Numbered from the stretch's first letter, positions 24,993 through 33,901 are shown. The stretch is DNA of 64,000 nucleotides from Thermovenabulum gondwanense (GCF_001601575.1 NZ_LOHZ01000044.1:1-64000); one strand, 5' to 3'. Notes: a model not told the origin generated them from the sequence alone. Numbers and translations are program-made.

Positions 24993-26399
24993 CTACCTTC
25001 CCACAATACCCATGTTCAATATTCTTTCCATCATCTCATCCATGGTCGTTATCATCCTTGCCGCCGCATTGTAGGCATGCTGGTACATTATCATCTTTGC
25101 CATTTCTTCATCTATGGAAACGGAGGAAATCTCCTTTCTCCTCTCATCTAACTGGCTCACCATATATTCCTGGGCTTCGGCCATCCTTTTTGCCTGCTGG
25201 GAATCTATACCTATCCTGGATATAAGGGCACTGTAAAAGTCGTCAAGGCTTCCGTTTAGCTCATTTAAATACTTCTGCCTTAAATCCGCAAGTTTTAAGG
25301 CATTGCGGTTGTCCCCGGGAATGCCGGTAGAGGTTTCGGCAGCCGCTATCTTTTTTAAATCCCGGATAATTTCGGTGTTCACAAATAAAATGTCTCCCGA
25401 ATCCAAAGGATTATACAGGAAAAAATCTACACCCGGGTTTCCGTATAAATCGTATCCGCTCTTATGTATTTCGTTGAATTTATTTGCAAAGGTTTGGGCA
25501 AAGGTTTTTAAGTCGTTCAAATATGCCCCTACCTTTTTGTCCCTCAATTCAATTAGCCCAAAAAGCTCGCCTTTCTTAGAATTTAAATCTATATTAAACC
25601 CTACCCATTCGGGTATTGCGGTTAAATCCGTCTGGTCAAAGCTCACGGTATTGTAATCGGTGCCCTTTACAAGTATTGCTCCGCCCACATTTACGGAAAA
25701 TAGCCCGTTCTGGTCCTCATAGGTTTCAATGTCCACTATTTTTGAAAGCTGGTCCAATAAAAGGTCTCTCTTGTCCCTAAGGTCAGCGGCGGTAGTGCCC
25801 GAAAGCTCCATATGCCTTATCTCCCCGTTTAAAGAGGCAATCTGCTTTGCAAGGCTGTTTATCTCGTCCACCTTTACCGCTATCCTGAAGTTTACATCAC
25901 CTAAAATCTCGTTTAACTGCCTTGAAGTATGGTTTATGGTGTCCGCAAGGGTTACAGCCCTTTCCTTTACTGTTTCCCTTATCTCGATGGCCTCGGGGTT
26001 TTTTGAAAGCTCTTCCAATGCCTGCCAAAACTGCGTAAGCACTGAAGAAATTCCTATATCCGAAGGCTCGTTAAATACCGCTTCCACCTGTTTTAATATA
26101 TCCGTCTGCACACTCCACTGGCCCAGGGAAGAGTTTTCGCCCCTAAATTGCCTGTCGGTGAAGTTATCCCTTATCCTCGTAATATCTCCTATGGTTACAC
26201 CGGTGCCTATCTGCACCGCACCCGCTCCTGTAAAAAGCCCCGCAAAAGGTTTTGTATAGGTAGACTCTAAGACCACCCTCTGTCTTGAATATCCTTCGGT
26301 GTTGGCATTTGCTATGTTGTGGGCAACGTTTTGCTGAGCCTTCTGGTTTGCAAAAAGAGCTTTTTTAGCTATTTCTATCCCAAAAAATCCGGAGTACAT
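24993..26399 (-). CDS. flgK: Flagellar hook-associated protein 1 FlgK
   Basis: 468 residues. The N-terminal rod-hook motif FGIEIAKKALFANQKAQQNV followed by AHNIANANTEGYSRQRV is canonical, with EINSLAKQIASLNGEI in the helical domain. The C-terminal SVSIDEEMAKMIMYQHAYNA and MITTMDEMMERILNMG segment is typical. Length is at the lower end of normal. It lies 12 bases after flgN and overlaps the flgL ribosome site. Confidence 0.95.
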   Translation of the reverse strand: MYSGFFGIEIAKKALFANQKAQQNVAHNIANANTEGYSRQRVVLESTYTKPFAGLFTGAGAVQIGTGVTIGDITRIRDNFTDRQFRGENSSLGQWSVQTDILKQVEAVFNEPSDIGISSVLTQFWQALEELSKNPEAIEIRETVKERAVTLADTINHTSRQLNEILGDVNFRIAVKVDEINSLAKQIASLNGEIRHMELSGTTAADLRDKRDLLLDQLSKIVDIETYEDQNGLFSVNVGGAILVKGTDYNTVSFDQTDLTAIPEWVGFNIDLNSKKGELFGLIELRDKKVGAYLNDLKTFAQTFANKFNEIHKSGYDLYGNPGVDFFLYNPLDSGDILFVNTEIIRDLKKIAAAETSTGIPGDNRNALKLADLRQKYLNELNGSLDDFYSALISRIGIDSQQAKRMAEAQEYMVSQLDERRKEISSVSIDEEMAKMIMYQHAYNAAARMITTMDEMMERILNMGIVGR

Positions 26400-26411
26400 C
26401 GGATCCTCTCC

Positions 26412-26918
26412 TCACAATTTTTTATCAATAATCCTCATGCCTTCCTTTTCCGATAGCTTTCCATCCGCACCATATCCCGCTCTAAATTTTGCCGCATCTA
26501 CGAGAAGTTCTATGGAATTGTTTATAAATTCCAATGCGCTTTTTATAAGGCTTTCGTTTAAACGGTTTTTTTCGTCCAGGTTTTGAAGGGTGCTCCTTAA
26601 TTTGCCGGTTACTTCGTCCATTTCTTTTTTAATTTCTTCCGGAAAAAGGTTGATCATATAGGAAGAATTTACCATGTCTTCATTTAAATTAAGATGAGAA
26701 GAACAGTCTTTTATAAATTCTTGCCTTTCCTCCTCTAATTTTCCGAGTTTCACAATCATTTCCTGTTCTATTGCGGTAATTTCTTCTAAATGCTTTATAT
26801 CATTTTTTACCAGGATGTCCGTCTTTTTCTTTGCTATTTCCAAAAGTTCTTCGTAAATGGAAAGCTGCTCTTTTAGATTTTTTAAAAGAACCCCGAAATC
26901 CACATCTTTTAATTCCAT
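26412..26918 (-). CDS. flgN: FlgN-type flagellar export chaperone
   Basis: About 168 residues. The ORF is open to 26954 and would overlap flgM, but the ATG at 26918 (MELKDVDFGVLLKNL) has a GGGGGC site at normal spacing. The protein is helical, with EELLEIAKKKTDILVKNDIK and the following EITAIEQEMIVKLGKLEEER pattern of FlgN proteins. It chaperones FlgK and FlgL, which are encoded immediately downstream. Confidence 0.85.
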   Translation of the reverse strand: MELKDVDFGVLLKNLKEQLSIYEELLEIAKKKTDILVKNDIKHLEEITAIEQEMIVKLGKLEEERQEFIKDCSSHLNLNEDMVNSSYMINLFPEEIKKEMDEVTGKLRSTLQNLDEKNRLNESLIKSALEFINNSIELLVDAAKFRAGYGADGKLSEKEGMRIIDKKL

Positions 26919-26940
26919 AAAAAAGCGCCCCCATTTTCTG

Positions 26941-27237
26941 TTATATTCTTTCATTTAAAAGGTCATCAATCACCTTTTCGGCAATTTTTTCCGCATTTAC
27001 CGTGTAGAGCCCTTTTTCTAATCTTTCCTTAATCTCCCTCACCCTGTCTTCCCTCACATCATTTACTTTTTTGGCTATTTCAAGGGCTTTCAAAAATTCC
27101 TTGCCTTCCGAGGAAAGAACAAGTTCATCTTTTTTTAAGTTTACTTCCTTTTTATCCTCGGGCTTCACATTTTCCTTTCTGGAATAGGTCTCATATATCT
27201 TAAAAATTCCCGGAAAACCGCTTTTCTCGATATTCAT
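26941..27237 (-). CDS. flgM: Anti-sigma-28 factor FlgM
   Basis: 98 residues, the usual size. The C-terminal half has the family features: LVLSSEGKEFLKALEIAKKV, then VREIKERLEKGLYTVNAEKI and AEKVIDDLLNERI. FlgM binds and inhibits the flagellar sigma factor until export after hook completion. Two sigma-28-type promoters in this window (before flaG and flagellin) would be its targets. It heads the flgM-flgN-flgK-flgL operon. Confidence 0.92.
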   Translation of the reverse strand: MNIEKSGFPGIFKIYETYSRKENVKPEDKKEVNLKKDELVLSSEGKEFLKALEIAKKVNDVREDRVREIKERLEKGLYTVNAEKIAEKVIDDLLNERI

Positions 27238-27371
27238 GACATACCGCTCCTTATATTTTTTCTATTATATTTATCGAAGAATTCCATGGTCAGGGTGAGG
27301 ATGAAAAAAACGCTTTTGGGGGCAAAATTCGTATTTTCCGCTTATTTTCTTTTGATTTCTCCTTATATTTT

Positions 27372-27779
27372 CTAATTTTCATCCCTTCTGTACCGGGTAA
27401 TATGTATTTTGCCCTTCATATCGCTTCGTTTTTCCAAAGGGTTATCTCCGCGAATTCCAAACCCTTTTTTCATTTCCTCCACACATTTATCGCAGTACCT
27501 TCCCGTAAGTATCGGTTCCCCGCATCTTTCACATTTTAAAAGGATGTTGATGTTGTTCTTCTTTAATATAAGTCTTCCTTCCTTTAAAAAGTCCAGAATC
27601 TTTTTTACGGGCACTCCGGTTTTTTCCGATATTTCATCCATCGTAGCTGCCGGAACTTCGTAAAGGTAGTCCCTCACCTTTTTAAAATCCTCTTCTTCCT
27701 TTGCAGTACATTCGGGACAAAGGTTTCTCGTTGTGTACAAAAACACCTTCCCGCATACAGGACAATTTCTGAGTTCCAA
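27372..27779 (-). CDS. yvyF: YvyF-type flagellar operon zinc-ribbon protein
   Basis: 135 residues with two zinc ribbons: CPVCGKVF and CPEC near the N-terminus, and CERCGEPI and CDKC near residues 83-100. Between them is a small helical segment (ATMDEISEKTGVPVKKILDF) that looks like a winged-helix or MerR-like element. This matches the YvyF (TIGR03826) family found between comF and flgM. Starts at TTG 27779 behind GGGGG. In Bacillus YvyF is reported to influence FlgM or sigma-D activity. Confidence 0.85.
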   Translation of the reverse strand: MELRNCPVCGKVFLYTTRNLCPECTAKEEEDFKKVRDYLYEVPAATMDEISEKTGVPVKKILDFLKEGRLILKKNNINILLKCERCGEPILTGRYCDKCVEEMKKGFGIRGDNPLEKRSDMKGKIHITRYRRDEN

Positions 27780-27792
27780 AATAATACCCCCT

Positions 27793-28512
27793 TTACCCTC
27801 TCGCTAAGGTTATTACGTATACTTTTCTTGCCCCTCCCGAAAGAAGGGCTTTCGCACACTCGTCAGCCGTATTCCCGGTAGTGTAGACATCGTCTACCAA
27901 AAGTACGTTTTTGCCTTCTACCGGGTAACCAGCATTAATCCTGAAGGCATCCCTTACATTTTCATCCCGTTTCTCCCTCGGCAGGGCGGTCTGGTGCCCG
28001 GTATTTCTTATTCTTATTAATGTATCCCTCACCTCTATTTTTGCCCTTTCTCCCAGCTCCTTTGCAAGAAGCAGGGATTGGTTGAATCCCCTTTTTTCTT
28101 CCCGCTTCTTATGGAGGGGTACCGGTACAATAAGGTCAATATCGGAAAATCCCGACCTTTCATACGCCTCAAACAATTTTTCGCCAAAAAAAGCAGAAAA
28201 CCTTCTATCTTTATTATATTTAAACTCATGAATCAGCCCTTTCAACACCCCTTCGTACACCCCGTATGCCCTGGCCTTCTCAAAATAATGTTTTTTCCTT
28301 TTGCAATCATAGCAGTAAGAAGATAAATCATTATAAAGGGGTTTCCCGCATTTTTCGCAAAAGGGAGAGGAAATAATTTCTAACTTTGAAAGGCATTCCC
28401 CGCAAACGGGTATGCCCTTTTCGATTTTTTTGCCGCAAAAGGTGCAGTTTATTTTAACAGGGTACAGGGCATTTAAAAATGATTCTGCAATTTTTTTCAG
28501 AAAATCTACCAT
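27793..28512 (-). CDS. comF: ComF-family phosphoribosyltransferase-like protein
   Basis: 239 residues. The N-terminus holds a double zinc ribbon (CTFCGKKIEKGIPVCGEC, then CEKCGKPL and CYDC). The C-terminal domain is a PRTase fold with RGFNQSLLLAKELG and the PRPP-binding loop VLLVDDVYTTGNTADECAKAL. ComFC is needed for DNA uptake in naturally competent bacteria; the zinc domain mediates partner contacts. It lies 13 bases upstream of yvyF, the standard comF-flagellar synteny. Confidence 0.92.
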   Translation of the reverse strand: MVDFLKKIAESFLNALYPVKINCTFCGKKIEKGIPVCGECLSKLEIISSPFCEKCGKPLYNDLSSYCYDCKRKKHYFEKARAYGVYEGVLKGLIHEFKYNKDRRFSAFFGEKLFEAYERSGFSDIDLIVPVPLHKKREEKRGFNQSLLLAKELGERAKIEVRDTLIRIRNTGHQTALPREKRDENVRDAFRINAGYPVEGKNVLLVDDVYTTGNTADECAKALLSGGARKVYVITLARG

Positions 28513-28592
28513 GATATATTTCCCTTCGTATCTTGTTAGTCTTATATTTCATATTTTAATATTATGAAAAAACTTCTTAAAGAGGTATTTTT

Positions 28593-28838
28593 ATGAATAA
28601 AGAAAAAGATTTCGAAAAAATGAAAGAGCTGCTGGGTATAGAAATTTTGGGGAAATTAGTCTCCTCGGGTGCTAATAACCCCTGTTTGATAATTCCGATA
28701 GTCACCTTTTTGATAAGCAAGAAAATACCCTTTACTTTAACTTTTACCCCCGAAACTCAAAACAATTTTGGGAAGGTTGTATTAAATATAACCTTAAGCC
28801 AGAAGTTTAGCTTTTCTTTCACCTGGACTTTTGATTAA
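28593..28838 (+). CDS. Orphan 81-residue protein of unknown function
   Basis: Not recognised. An 81-residue frame starting at ATG 28593 with AAAGAGGT upstream. The first 20 residues are charged (MNKEKDFEKMKELLG), the middle is hydrophobic (PCLIIPIVTFLI) and the C-terminal half is beta-like and rich in Thr, Phe and Ser (VVLNITLSQKFSFSFTWTFD). It is divergent from comF and convergent with the hibernation-factor gene. The ribosome site and the lack of an opposing gene make it a plausible real gene. Confidence 0.55.
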   Translation: MNKEKDFEKMKELLGIEILGKLVSSGANNPCLIIPIVTFLISKKIPFTLTFTPETQNNFGKVVLNITLSQKFSFSFTWTFD

Positions 28839-28841
28839 AAA

Positions 28842-28865
28842 CCCCGGAGGGTTAATACTCCGGGG
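28842..28865 (-). terminator. Terminator containing the hpf stop codon
   Basis: CCCCGGAG/CTCCGGGG form an 8-bp GC stem with an eight-base loop. On the minus strand it ends in UUUUU. The hpf stop codon falls in the loop, so the last codons form one stem arm. It also faces the end of the convergent orphan gene. Confidence 0.85.
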
Positions 28866-29409
28866 CTATCAAACCGTAATTGCCATCTTTTCTTCTGTAA
28901 ACCACGTTTATTTCTTCCGTTTCAGCATTGTTAAATACGAAAAAGTTGTGTCCTAAAAGGTCCATCTGCAGGATAGCCTCATCAACGCTCATAGGCTTTA
29001 CCGGAAATCTTTTTATTTTTACTACCCTGAATTTTTCTTCTTCCTCTTTTTCCATATCCCTGTTTAGATCCTCAAGGACGGTAGCTTCTCTCGGGATATT
29101 TTTTCTTAACGACCTTACCAGCTTTGTCTTGTATTTTTCAATTTGTTTATCCAATTTATCGGCTACAAGGTCAATAGCCGCATACATGTCTTTGTTTTCC
29201 TCTTCTCCCCTTAAAAGTAAATCCCCTGTGGAAAGGGTTACCTCCACAATGTGCCTTCCGTTTTCCACATGCATTTTGACCTTAGCCTCTATACTGTCGT
29301 TGTTCAGGTAATTGAAGTGCCTTGAAAGCCTCCCGATCTTTTTTTCCGCATAGTCCCTCAAGGCAGGAGTAACCTCAAAATTACTGATTCCGCTTACGGA
29401 AATTCTCAT
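28852..29409 (-). CDS. hpf: Long-form ribosome hibernation promoting factor
   Basis: About 185 residues. The N-terminal RaiA/YfiA domain (FEVTPALRDYAEKKIGRLSR, then ADKLDKQIEKYKTKLVR) binds the 30S decoding region. The C-terminal dimerisation domain (VKRFPVKPMSVDEAILQMD-like, LGHNFFVFNNAETEEINVVY, RRKDGNYGLI) makes 100S ribosomes. The start is the ATG at 29409 with AAAGGGTGA upstream. It has its own extended -10 promoter and a terminator. In Bacillus hpf likewise lies next to the flagellar cluster. Confidence 0.95.
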   Translation of the reverse strand: MRISVSGISNFEVTPALRDYAEKKIGRLSRHFNYLNNDSIEAKVKMHVENGRHIVEVTLSTGDLLLRGEEENKDMYAAIDLVADKLDKQIEKYKTKLVRSLRKNIPREATVLEDLNRDMEKEEEEKFRVVKIKRFPVKPMSVDEAILQMDLLGHNFFVFNNAETEEINVVYRRKDGNYGLIAPEY

Positions 29410-29465
29410 AAACTTCACCCTTTCTGGGAGATTATGTTGGTTTTTGTAAAATTTTCTGTAATTTC

Positions 29466-29495
29466 ATTATAGCATATACCCTGTTATTTAAACAA
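29466..29495 (-). promoter_or_regulatory. Promoter of hpf with extended -10
   Basis: On the minus strand TTGTTT (29490-29495), 18 bases, then TATAAT (29466-29471) preceded by TGC, an extended -10. It lies in the gap between hpf and the nucleoside kinase gene. Confidence 0.6.
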
Positions 29496-29500
29496 GTTTT

Positions 29501-31156
29501 TTATTCGACCAAAAAGCAGCTGTTTCCGATGAACTCCCTGAGTATAGACGTAAGGGGAATATCTTTCTCGTCTTCAATGGGTAAAAAGTAGTCTAAGAAC
29601 TTTATAAGATAAGAGGCAACGTTATATTCCGGGTCATCCTTTGTTATCTCTCTTAATAAAGGTTCCGCGTATCTTTTCAATACCGCCAGTTCGTAAATTA
29701 GCGCCGAATTAAACATCACATCGGCCTCCTCCTGAAAGGCAAAAATGTGCCTTTGCGCACCCCTTTGCACAGAAGGCCACATGGCGATGGTCTTTTTGGC
29801 ATCGGCACCCCGGCACCGGCTGTCCCTGACTATTCGCCTTATTAGCCGGGTATCGGTTGTGGAAATTCGGTTGTGGTTATCTATGGAAATCTGCGTCAGG
29901 GCGCTCACATATATTTTAAATTTGTTTTCTTTGGGTATTAGAGCGGTCAGTTTCTCGTTTAGTCCGTGAATACCCTCGATTACTATGGGTTGGTCTTTTT
30001 CAATTTTAGTAGGTATTGAAGGAAATTCCCGGGTGCCTTTTATAAAATTGTACTTTGGAAGGTAAACTTCCTTCCCCTGAATGAGGGCGGCAAGGTGATG
30101 GTTAAAAAGTTTAATGTCAATGGCTTCCAATGCTTCAAAATCCGGTTTCCCATCCTCGCCAAGTGGTGTCTTGTCTCTATCTACAAAATAATTGTCGAGG
30201 GAAATAGAAATGGGTTTTAACCCGTTTACCCGAAGCTGCACCATCAGCCTCTGGGCAAAGGTGGTTTTACCCGAAGAGGAAGGCCCCGCTATCAGGATAA
30301 CCCTGAGCCTTTCTTTATTTTCGGCGATCATATCGGCTATCTGGGCTATCTTTTTTTCATGAAGGGCTTCCGCTATTCTTATTATTTCCCCCGCCATGCC
30401 CTTTGATATGTAATCGTTTAAAGCCCCCGCATCGGCAATTTCGAGGATATGAGCCCACTTTTCAGCCTCCCTGAAGATTCGCGAAAGTTTTGGCTGTTCT
30501 TTGAAGGGCGCCACTTCCACGGGTTTTTCGATAGATGGAAACTGAAGGACGATCCCGGGAAGGTAGAATTTTAGCTTAAACCATTTAAGAAAACCGGTGT
30601 AAGGCACCATGTACCCATAGAAAAAGTCCTTAAAACCGTCCAATTCATAAAGGTGTATGTGGTCTTTTTTCAGATATTTTAATACCCTTACCTTATCCTC
30701 GCATCCCTGTTTTTTGAAATACAAGAGGGCCTCTTCTATCGGAACGCTAAGTCTCCTAATAGGAAGATTTTTCTCTACCATCTCTTTCATTCTTTTTTCG
30801 ATCATTTCTACCTCGTCCTGCCCGATGGGTGACTTCCAGTAAACTTCGGTGTACAGCGCATCACCGAGGGAGTGCTCTATATGAACCCTGCAGTCTGAAA
30901 GAACATCATGACAGGCTTTGATAAAAAGCAGGGTAAGGCTTCTTACATAAATCTTCATACCCGTATCTTCAGTCATATCAATAAACCTTACCCTTGTATC
31001 TTCCTTCACCATGTAGTTTAACTCGCAGAGGACATTGCCTACCGAAGCAGCGGTAACGGGATAGGGAAATTTTTCTTTATGTTTTTCGTAAATTTCCAGA
31101 AGGGTAACGGGATTTTCAAATTCCATTTCGCCTATTCTTTCTACGTAAATCTTCAC
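29501..31156 (-). CDS. Nucleoside (uridine) kinase with TGS-like N-terminus
   Basis: 551 residues. The N-terminal third resembles the TGS and second additional domains of threonyl-tRNA synthetase (TAASVGNVLCELNYMVKEDT). The C-terminal part is a uridine-kinase-type P-loop kinase with Walker A IAGPSSSGKTTFAQRL, the substrate segment SISLDNYFVDRDKTPLGEDG, then VIEGIHGLN and DTRLIRRIVRDSRCRGADA. This fusion is common in Clostridia and annotated as nucleoside kinase. It starts at GTG 31156 behind AAGGGGTG. It is probably cytoplasmic pyrimidine salvage; exact substrate unknown. Confidence 0.9.
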   Translation of the reverse strand: MKIYVERIGEMEFENPVTLLEIYEKHKEKFPYPVTAASVGNVLCELNYMVKEDTRVRFIDMTEDTGMKIYVRSLTLLFIKACHDVLSDCRVHIEHSLGDALYTEVYWKSPIGQDEVEMIEKRMKEMVEKNLPIRRLSVPIEEALLYFKKQGCEDKVRVLKYLKKDHIHLYELDGFKDFFYGYMVPYTGFLKWFKLKFYLPGIVLQFPSIEKPVEVAPFKEQPKLSRIFREAEKWAHILEIADAGALNDYISKGMAGEIIRIAEALHEKKIAQIADMIAENKERLRVILIAGPSSSGKTTFAQRLMVQLRVNGLKPISISLDNYFVDRDKTPLGEDGKPDFEALEAIDIKLFNHHLAALIQGKEVYLPKYNFIKGTREFPSIPTKIEKDQPIVIEGIHGLNEKLTALIPKENKFKIYVSALTQISIDNHNRISTTDTRLIRRIVRDSRCRGADAKKTIAMWPSVQRGAQRHIFAFQEEADVMFNSALIYELAVLKRYAEPLLREITKDDPEYNVASYLIKFLDYFLPIEDEKDIPLTSILREFIGNSCFLVE

Positions 31157-31222
31157 CTTTCACCACCCCTTAAAAGTATCTTTCAGTATTTACATTATAA
31201 CATAAGTTTTTTTAAAAAAGAA

Positions 31223-31247
31223 AAAAGGGCGACTTTTTCGCCCTTTT
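31223..31247 (-). terminator. Terminator of the sulfur-relay gene group
   Basis: AAAAGGGCGA/TCGCCCTTTT form a 10-bp stem with a five-base loop and U-rich tail on the minus strand, directly at the DsrE-family stop codon. Confidence 0.85.
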
Positions 31248-31716
31248 ATATGAACAGGTTTAGATTTGCTTCATCCGCCTCGGCAAGGTAAGTGGCAACT
31301 CCCGCAAAATCAATGCCGTCTACAAGTTCTTCCTTTTTTATACCCATTACATCCATGGACATGGTGCAGGCAATTAACCTTACGCCGAGCGCTTTAGCAT
31401 TTTCTATAAGTTCCGTTAGGGTATTCACGTTCTTCTTTTTCATGATGTATTTCATCATTTTTGCTCCCAGGCCCCCGAAATTCATCTTGGAAAGGCCCAG
31501 CCTTTCGGCACCCCGGGGCATCATTTTGCCGAACATATTTTCGAGAAAACCTTTTTTAACTTTTGCTCCCTCCGGTTTTCTCAAAATGTTCAAACCCCAA
31601 AAGGTAAAGAACATCGTCACCTCATCCCCCATGGCAGCGGCACCATTGGCTATGATAAAGGCTGCCATGGCTTTATCTAAGTCCCCGGAAAAGACTATAA
31701 TCGTCTTTTTAGCCAT
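31246..31716 (-). CDS. DsrE/DsrF-like family protein
   Basis: 156 residues. The N-terminus KTIIVFSGDLDKAMAAFIIA and the following MGDEVTMFFTFWGLNILRKP are typical of the DsrE/F/H-like family. The C-terminal VRLIACTMSMDVMGI contains the conserved Cys expected to carry a persulfide. It follows a TusA gene and a rhodanese-tailed disulfide reductase in one operon, so it probably acts in sulfane-sulfur transfer. Confidence 0.9.
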   Translation of the reverse strand: MAKKTIIVFSGDLDKAMAAFIIANGAAAMGDEVTMFFTFWGLNILRKPEGAKVKKGFLENMFGKMMPRGAERLGLSKMNFGGLGAKMMKYIMKKKNVNTLTELIENAKALGVRLIACTMSMDVMGIKKEELVDGIDFAGVATYLAEADEANLNLFI

Positions 31717-31725
31717 AGCTACCTC

Positions 31726-31950
31726 CTACACCTTTTTTACTTTGGCTACTATTACATCGCCCTTGTCCTCAAGGCTTAAAAGTTCGTTTTTGGTCTTTTT
31801 GCACCAGGCCTGCACGTCGCTGTAAAATCCCTTGTCCGTCGCTTCCACCACTACCACATCCCCGGGTTCTGCGGATTTAATAGCATTAAAAAGCTGTACT
31901 ATTGGACCCGGGCACTGCAGGCATTTTGCATCGATGTGAATTTCTTTCAT
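31726..31950 (-). CDS. TusA-family sulfur carrier protein
   Basis: 74 residues. The N-terminal CLQCPGPIVQLFNAIK contains the catalytic Cys in the CPxP motif of the family. Residues 30-50 (GDVVVVEATDKGFYSDVQAW) are the conserved beta-alpha core. It carries sulfur as a persulfide between the rhodanese domain encoded upstream and the DsrE-like protein encoded downstream; that order of transfer is inferred from the operon. Confidence 0.93.
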   Translation of the reverse strand: MKEIHIDAKCLQCPGPIVQLFNAIKSAEPGDVVVVEATDKGFYSDVQAWCKKTKNELLSLEDKGDVIVAKVKKV

Positions 31951-31971
31951 TTTTGCATCTCCTCCTTAAAA

Positions 31972-33630
31972 TTATTCCAGCTCAAAAGGCCAAGCGGTTA
32001 CGCCGCCGTCCAGTATTTTGATATTTTCAAATCCTAAGTGCTTTAACGTCCTGTAGGCAAGGTATGCCCTTAAGCCCACCTTGCAAATAAGAATGGTCTC
32101 TTTATCCCTGTTGATTTCGCCTGCCCTCTTTTCTAACTCGTTAAGCGGGATATTTTTTGCTCCGGGTATGGCTCCGGTCAAGAATTCCGCTTCTGTCCTC
32201 ACATCGATGATCTGAAGGTCAGGACTGCCGAGTTTTTCTTTTAGTGAAATTGGAGAAATTCCTTCCACCCTGCCGGTAAGCTTATTTACTGCTACGTTTG
32301 CGGCAACTATGGTAGAAGACAGTGCCATGGAGAAAGGCGGTGCATAAGCAAGATCGATTTTCGCCAGGTCTTCAACGGTACCCTTCAGGGTTATCAATGT
32401 GGCCAGGATGTCAATGGGTTTATCCACTACGCCTTCTCCTATCACCTGTCCGCCAAGAACCCGGTGGGTTTTCTTATCTACGATAAGTTTTGTCACAATC
32501 GTCTTATGCCCGGGGTAATAGTGCGCTCTGTCGTTTGCCGGAACGAGAACGGTAATGTAATCGTACCCGAGAGCCTTCGCATCCCTTTCGGAAAGTCCGG
32601 TTCTTGCCGCATTCATCTCAAAAAGTTTTACAACGGTGGTGCCGAGAACTCCCTTTAATGAATCCTTTTCACCCTTCGGGAAAAGGTTTAATGCGGCAAC
32701 CCTGCCCATTTTATTCGAGGTAGACCCCATGGGATACCAGGCGGGTGAATTTGTAATCAGGTTTATATTCTCCGCGCAATCGCCTACCGCAAAGATGTCG
32801 GGAATGTTCGTTTCCATGTGTTCGTTTACTTTAATGGCTCCTTTTACTCCCAGTTCTATGCCGGCTTCTTTTGCAAGCTCTGTATTTGGAAGGACGCCGA
32901 TGGAGAGAAGCACGAGTTCCGTATCGATTTTCCTCTTATCGGTTACCAAAGCGGTAACCTTCCCGTCTGTTCCTTCTATCGCAACAGCTTTTTCTCCGGT
33001 GAAGATTGTTATACCTTTTTTCTCAAGGTAGCTCTGGGCAAGAAGGGCAATCTCCCTGTCAAAATTGGGTAATATCTGATCTAAAAGTTCCACAAGGGTT
33101 ACCTTTACTCCCTGCTGGGTAAGGTTTTCAGCTACTTCAAGGCCTATAAAGCCTCCGCCGACTACCGTTGCCTTTTTTACCCCGTGTTTTTCCACCTGTT
33201 CCCTTATTCCTACCGCATCGTCAATGCTTCTTAACTTAAATACATTCTTCAAATCAGCGCCGGGTATTGGAGGAACAATGGGTTTTGCACCGGTAGCAAT
33301 AACCAGCTTATCGTAGAAAAAGTCCTTAGTTTCTCCGGTTGCAAGATCCTTTACGATCACCCTTTTTTCCGAGGGAATGATCCTTTCCGCTTTATGCTTT
33401 AACAAAATTTCCACTTTTCTTTCCTTGAATTTTTCCGGGTTCATTACGGTCAAATGGGATTTTTCCTTTATAACGTTGCCGATATAATAGGGTAGCCCGC
33501 ATCCCGCATAGGAGACATATTCTTCTTCGGTGATAACCTTTACCTCTACATCAGGATATTCCCTCACAGCCTTGGCCGCGGTCTTCGTGCCTGCAGCTAC
33601 TCCGCCGATGATTAAAACCTTTTTTTTCAT
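31972..33630 (-). CDS. CoA-disulfide/persulfide reductase with rhodanese tail
   Basis: 552 residues. The N-terminal FAD-dependent pyridine-nucleotide-disulfide reductase starts VLIIGGVAAGTKTAAKA and has the single redox Cys44 in SYAGCGLPYYIG, as in CoA-disulfide reductases. The NAD(P) motif is VVGGGFIGLEVAENLT, and the second FAD motif is IPDIFAVGDCAE. The last ~100 residues are a rhodanese domain with active-site loop ILICKVGLRAYLAYRTL. The architecture matches CoA-disulfide reductase-rhodanese or NADH-dependent persulfide reductase (Npsr-type) enzymes. It is the first gene of the operon with tusA and dsrE-like genes. Confidence 0.92.
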   Translation of the reverse strand: MKKKVLIIGGVAAGTKTAAKAVREYPDVEVKVITEEEYVSYAGCGLPYYIGNVIKEKSHLTVMNPEKFKERKVEILLKHKAERIIPSEKRVIVKDLATGETKDFFYDKLVIATGAKPIVPPIPGADLKNVFKLRSIDDAVGIREQVEKHGVKKATVVGGGFIGLEVAENLTQQGVKVTLVELLDQILPNFDREIALLAQSYLEKKGITIFTGEKAVAIEGTDGKVTALVTDKRKIDTELVLLSIGVLPNTELAKEAGIELGVKGAIKVNEHMETNIPDIFAVGDCAENINLITNSPAWYPMGSTSNKMGRVAALNLFPKGEKDSLKGVLGTTVVKLFEMNAARTGLSERDAKALGYDYITVLVPANDRAHYYPGHKTIVTKLIVDKKTHRVLGGQVIGEGVVDKPIDILATLITLKGTVEDLAKIDLAYAPPFSMALSSTIVAANVAVNKLTGRVEGISPISLKEKLGSPDLQIIDVRTEAEFLTGAIPGAKNIPLNELEKRAGEINRDKETILICKVGLRAYLAYRTLKHLGFENIKILDGGVTAWPFELE

Positions 33631-33835
33631 AATTTCCCCTCTTTCCTATAATTTGTGAAAAACTTCTCTTTTTTCAGCAAAATAAACCAAACCGAAATTA
33701 TTATAACAATTATAATAAAATTAGGTATTTTTTTAAATTGAAATTTTTTTCATTAATTTATTTGATTCTTTTATTATTATATTATGATTTTTGGATATAA
33801 TAAATTTCGATTACGATACTATTTTTAAAGAAAAC

Positions 33836-33858
33836 GGGGGAATTTTGACGTTTCCCCC
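33836..33858 (-). terminator. Terminator after the TPM gene
   Basis: GGGGGAA/TTCCCCC form a 7-bp stem with a nine-base loop. On the minus strand it is followed by a U-rich stretch after a few mixed bases. It lies about 45 bases after the stop codon. Confidence 0.65.
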
Positions 33859-33901
33859 AATTTTCTTTGAAATCTCTTTCTTTTTCTTGTTATTTTGCTG
33901 A

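Noticed and set aside
27238-27300. Sigma-28 promoter before flgM
   Set aside because: A TTCGATAAAT -10-like box exists, but no TAAA/TAAT lies 15-16 bases upstream.
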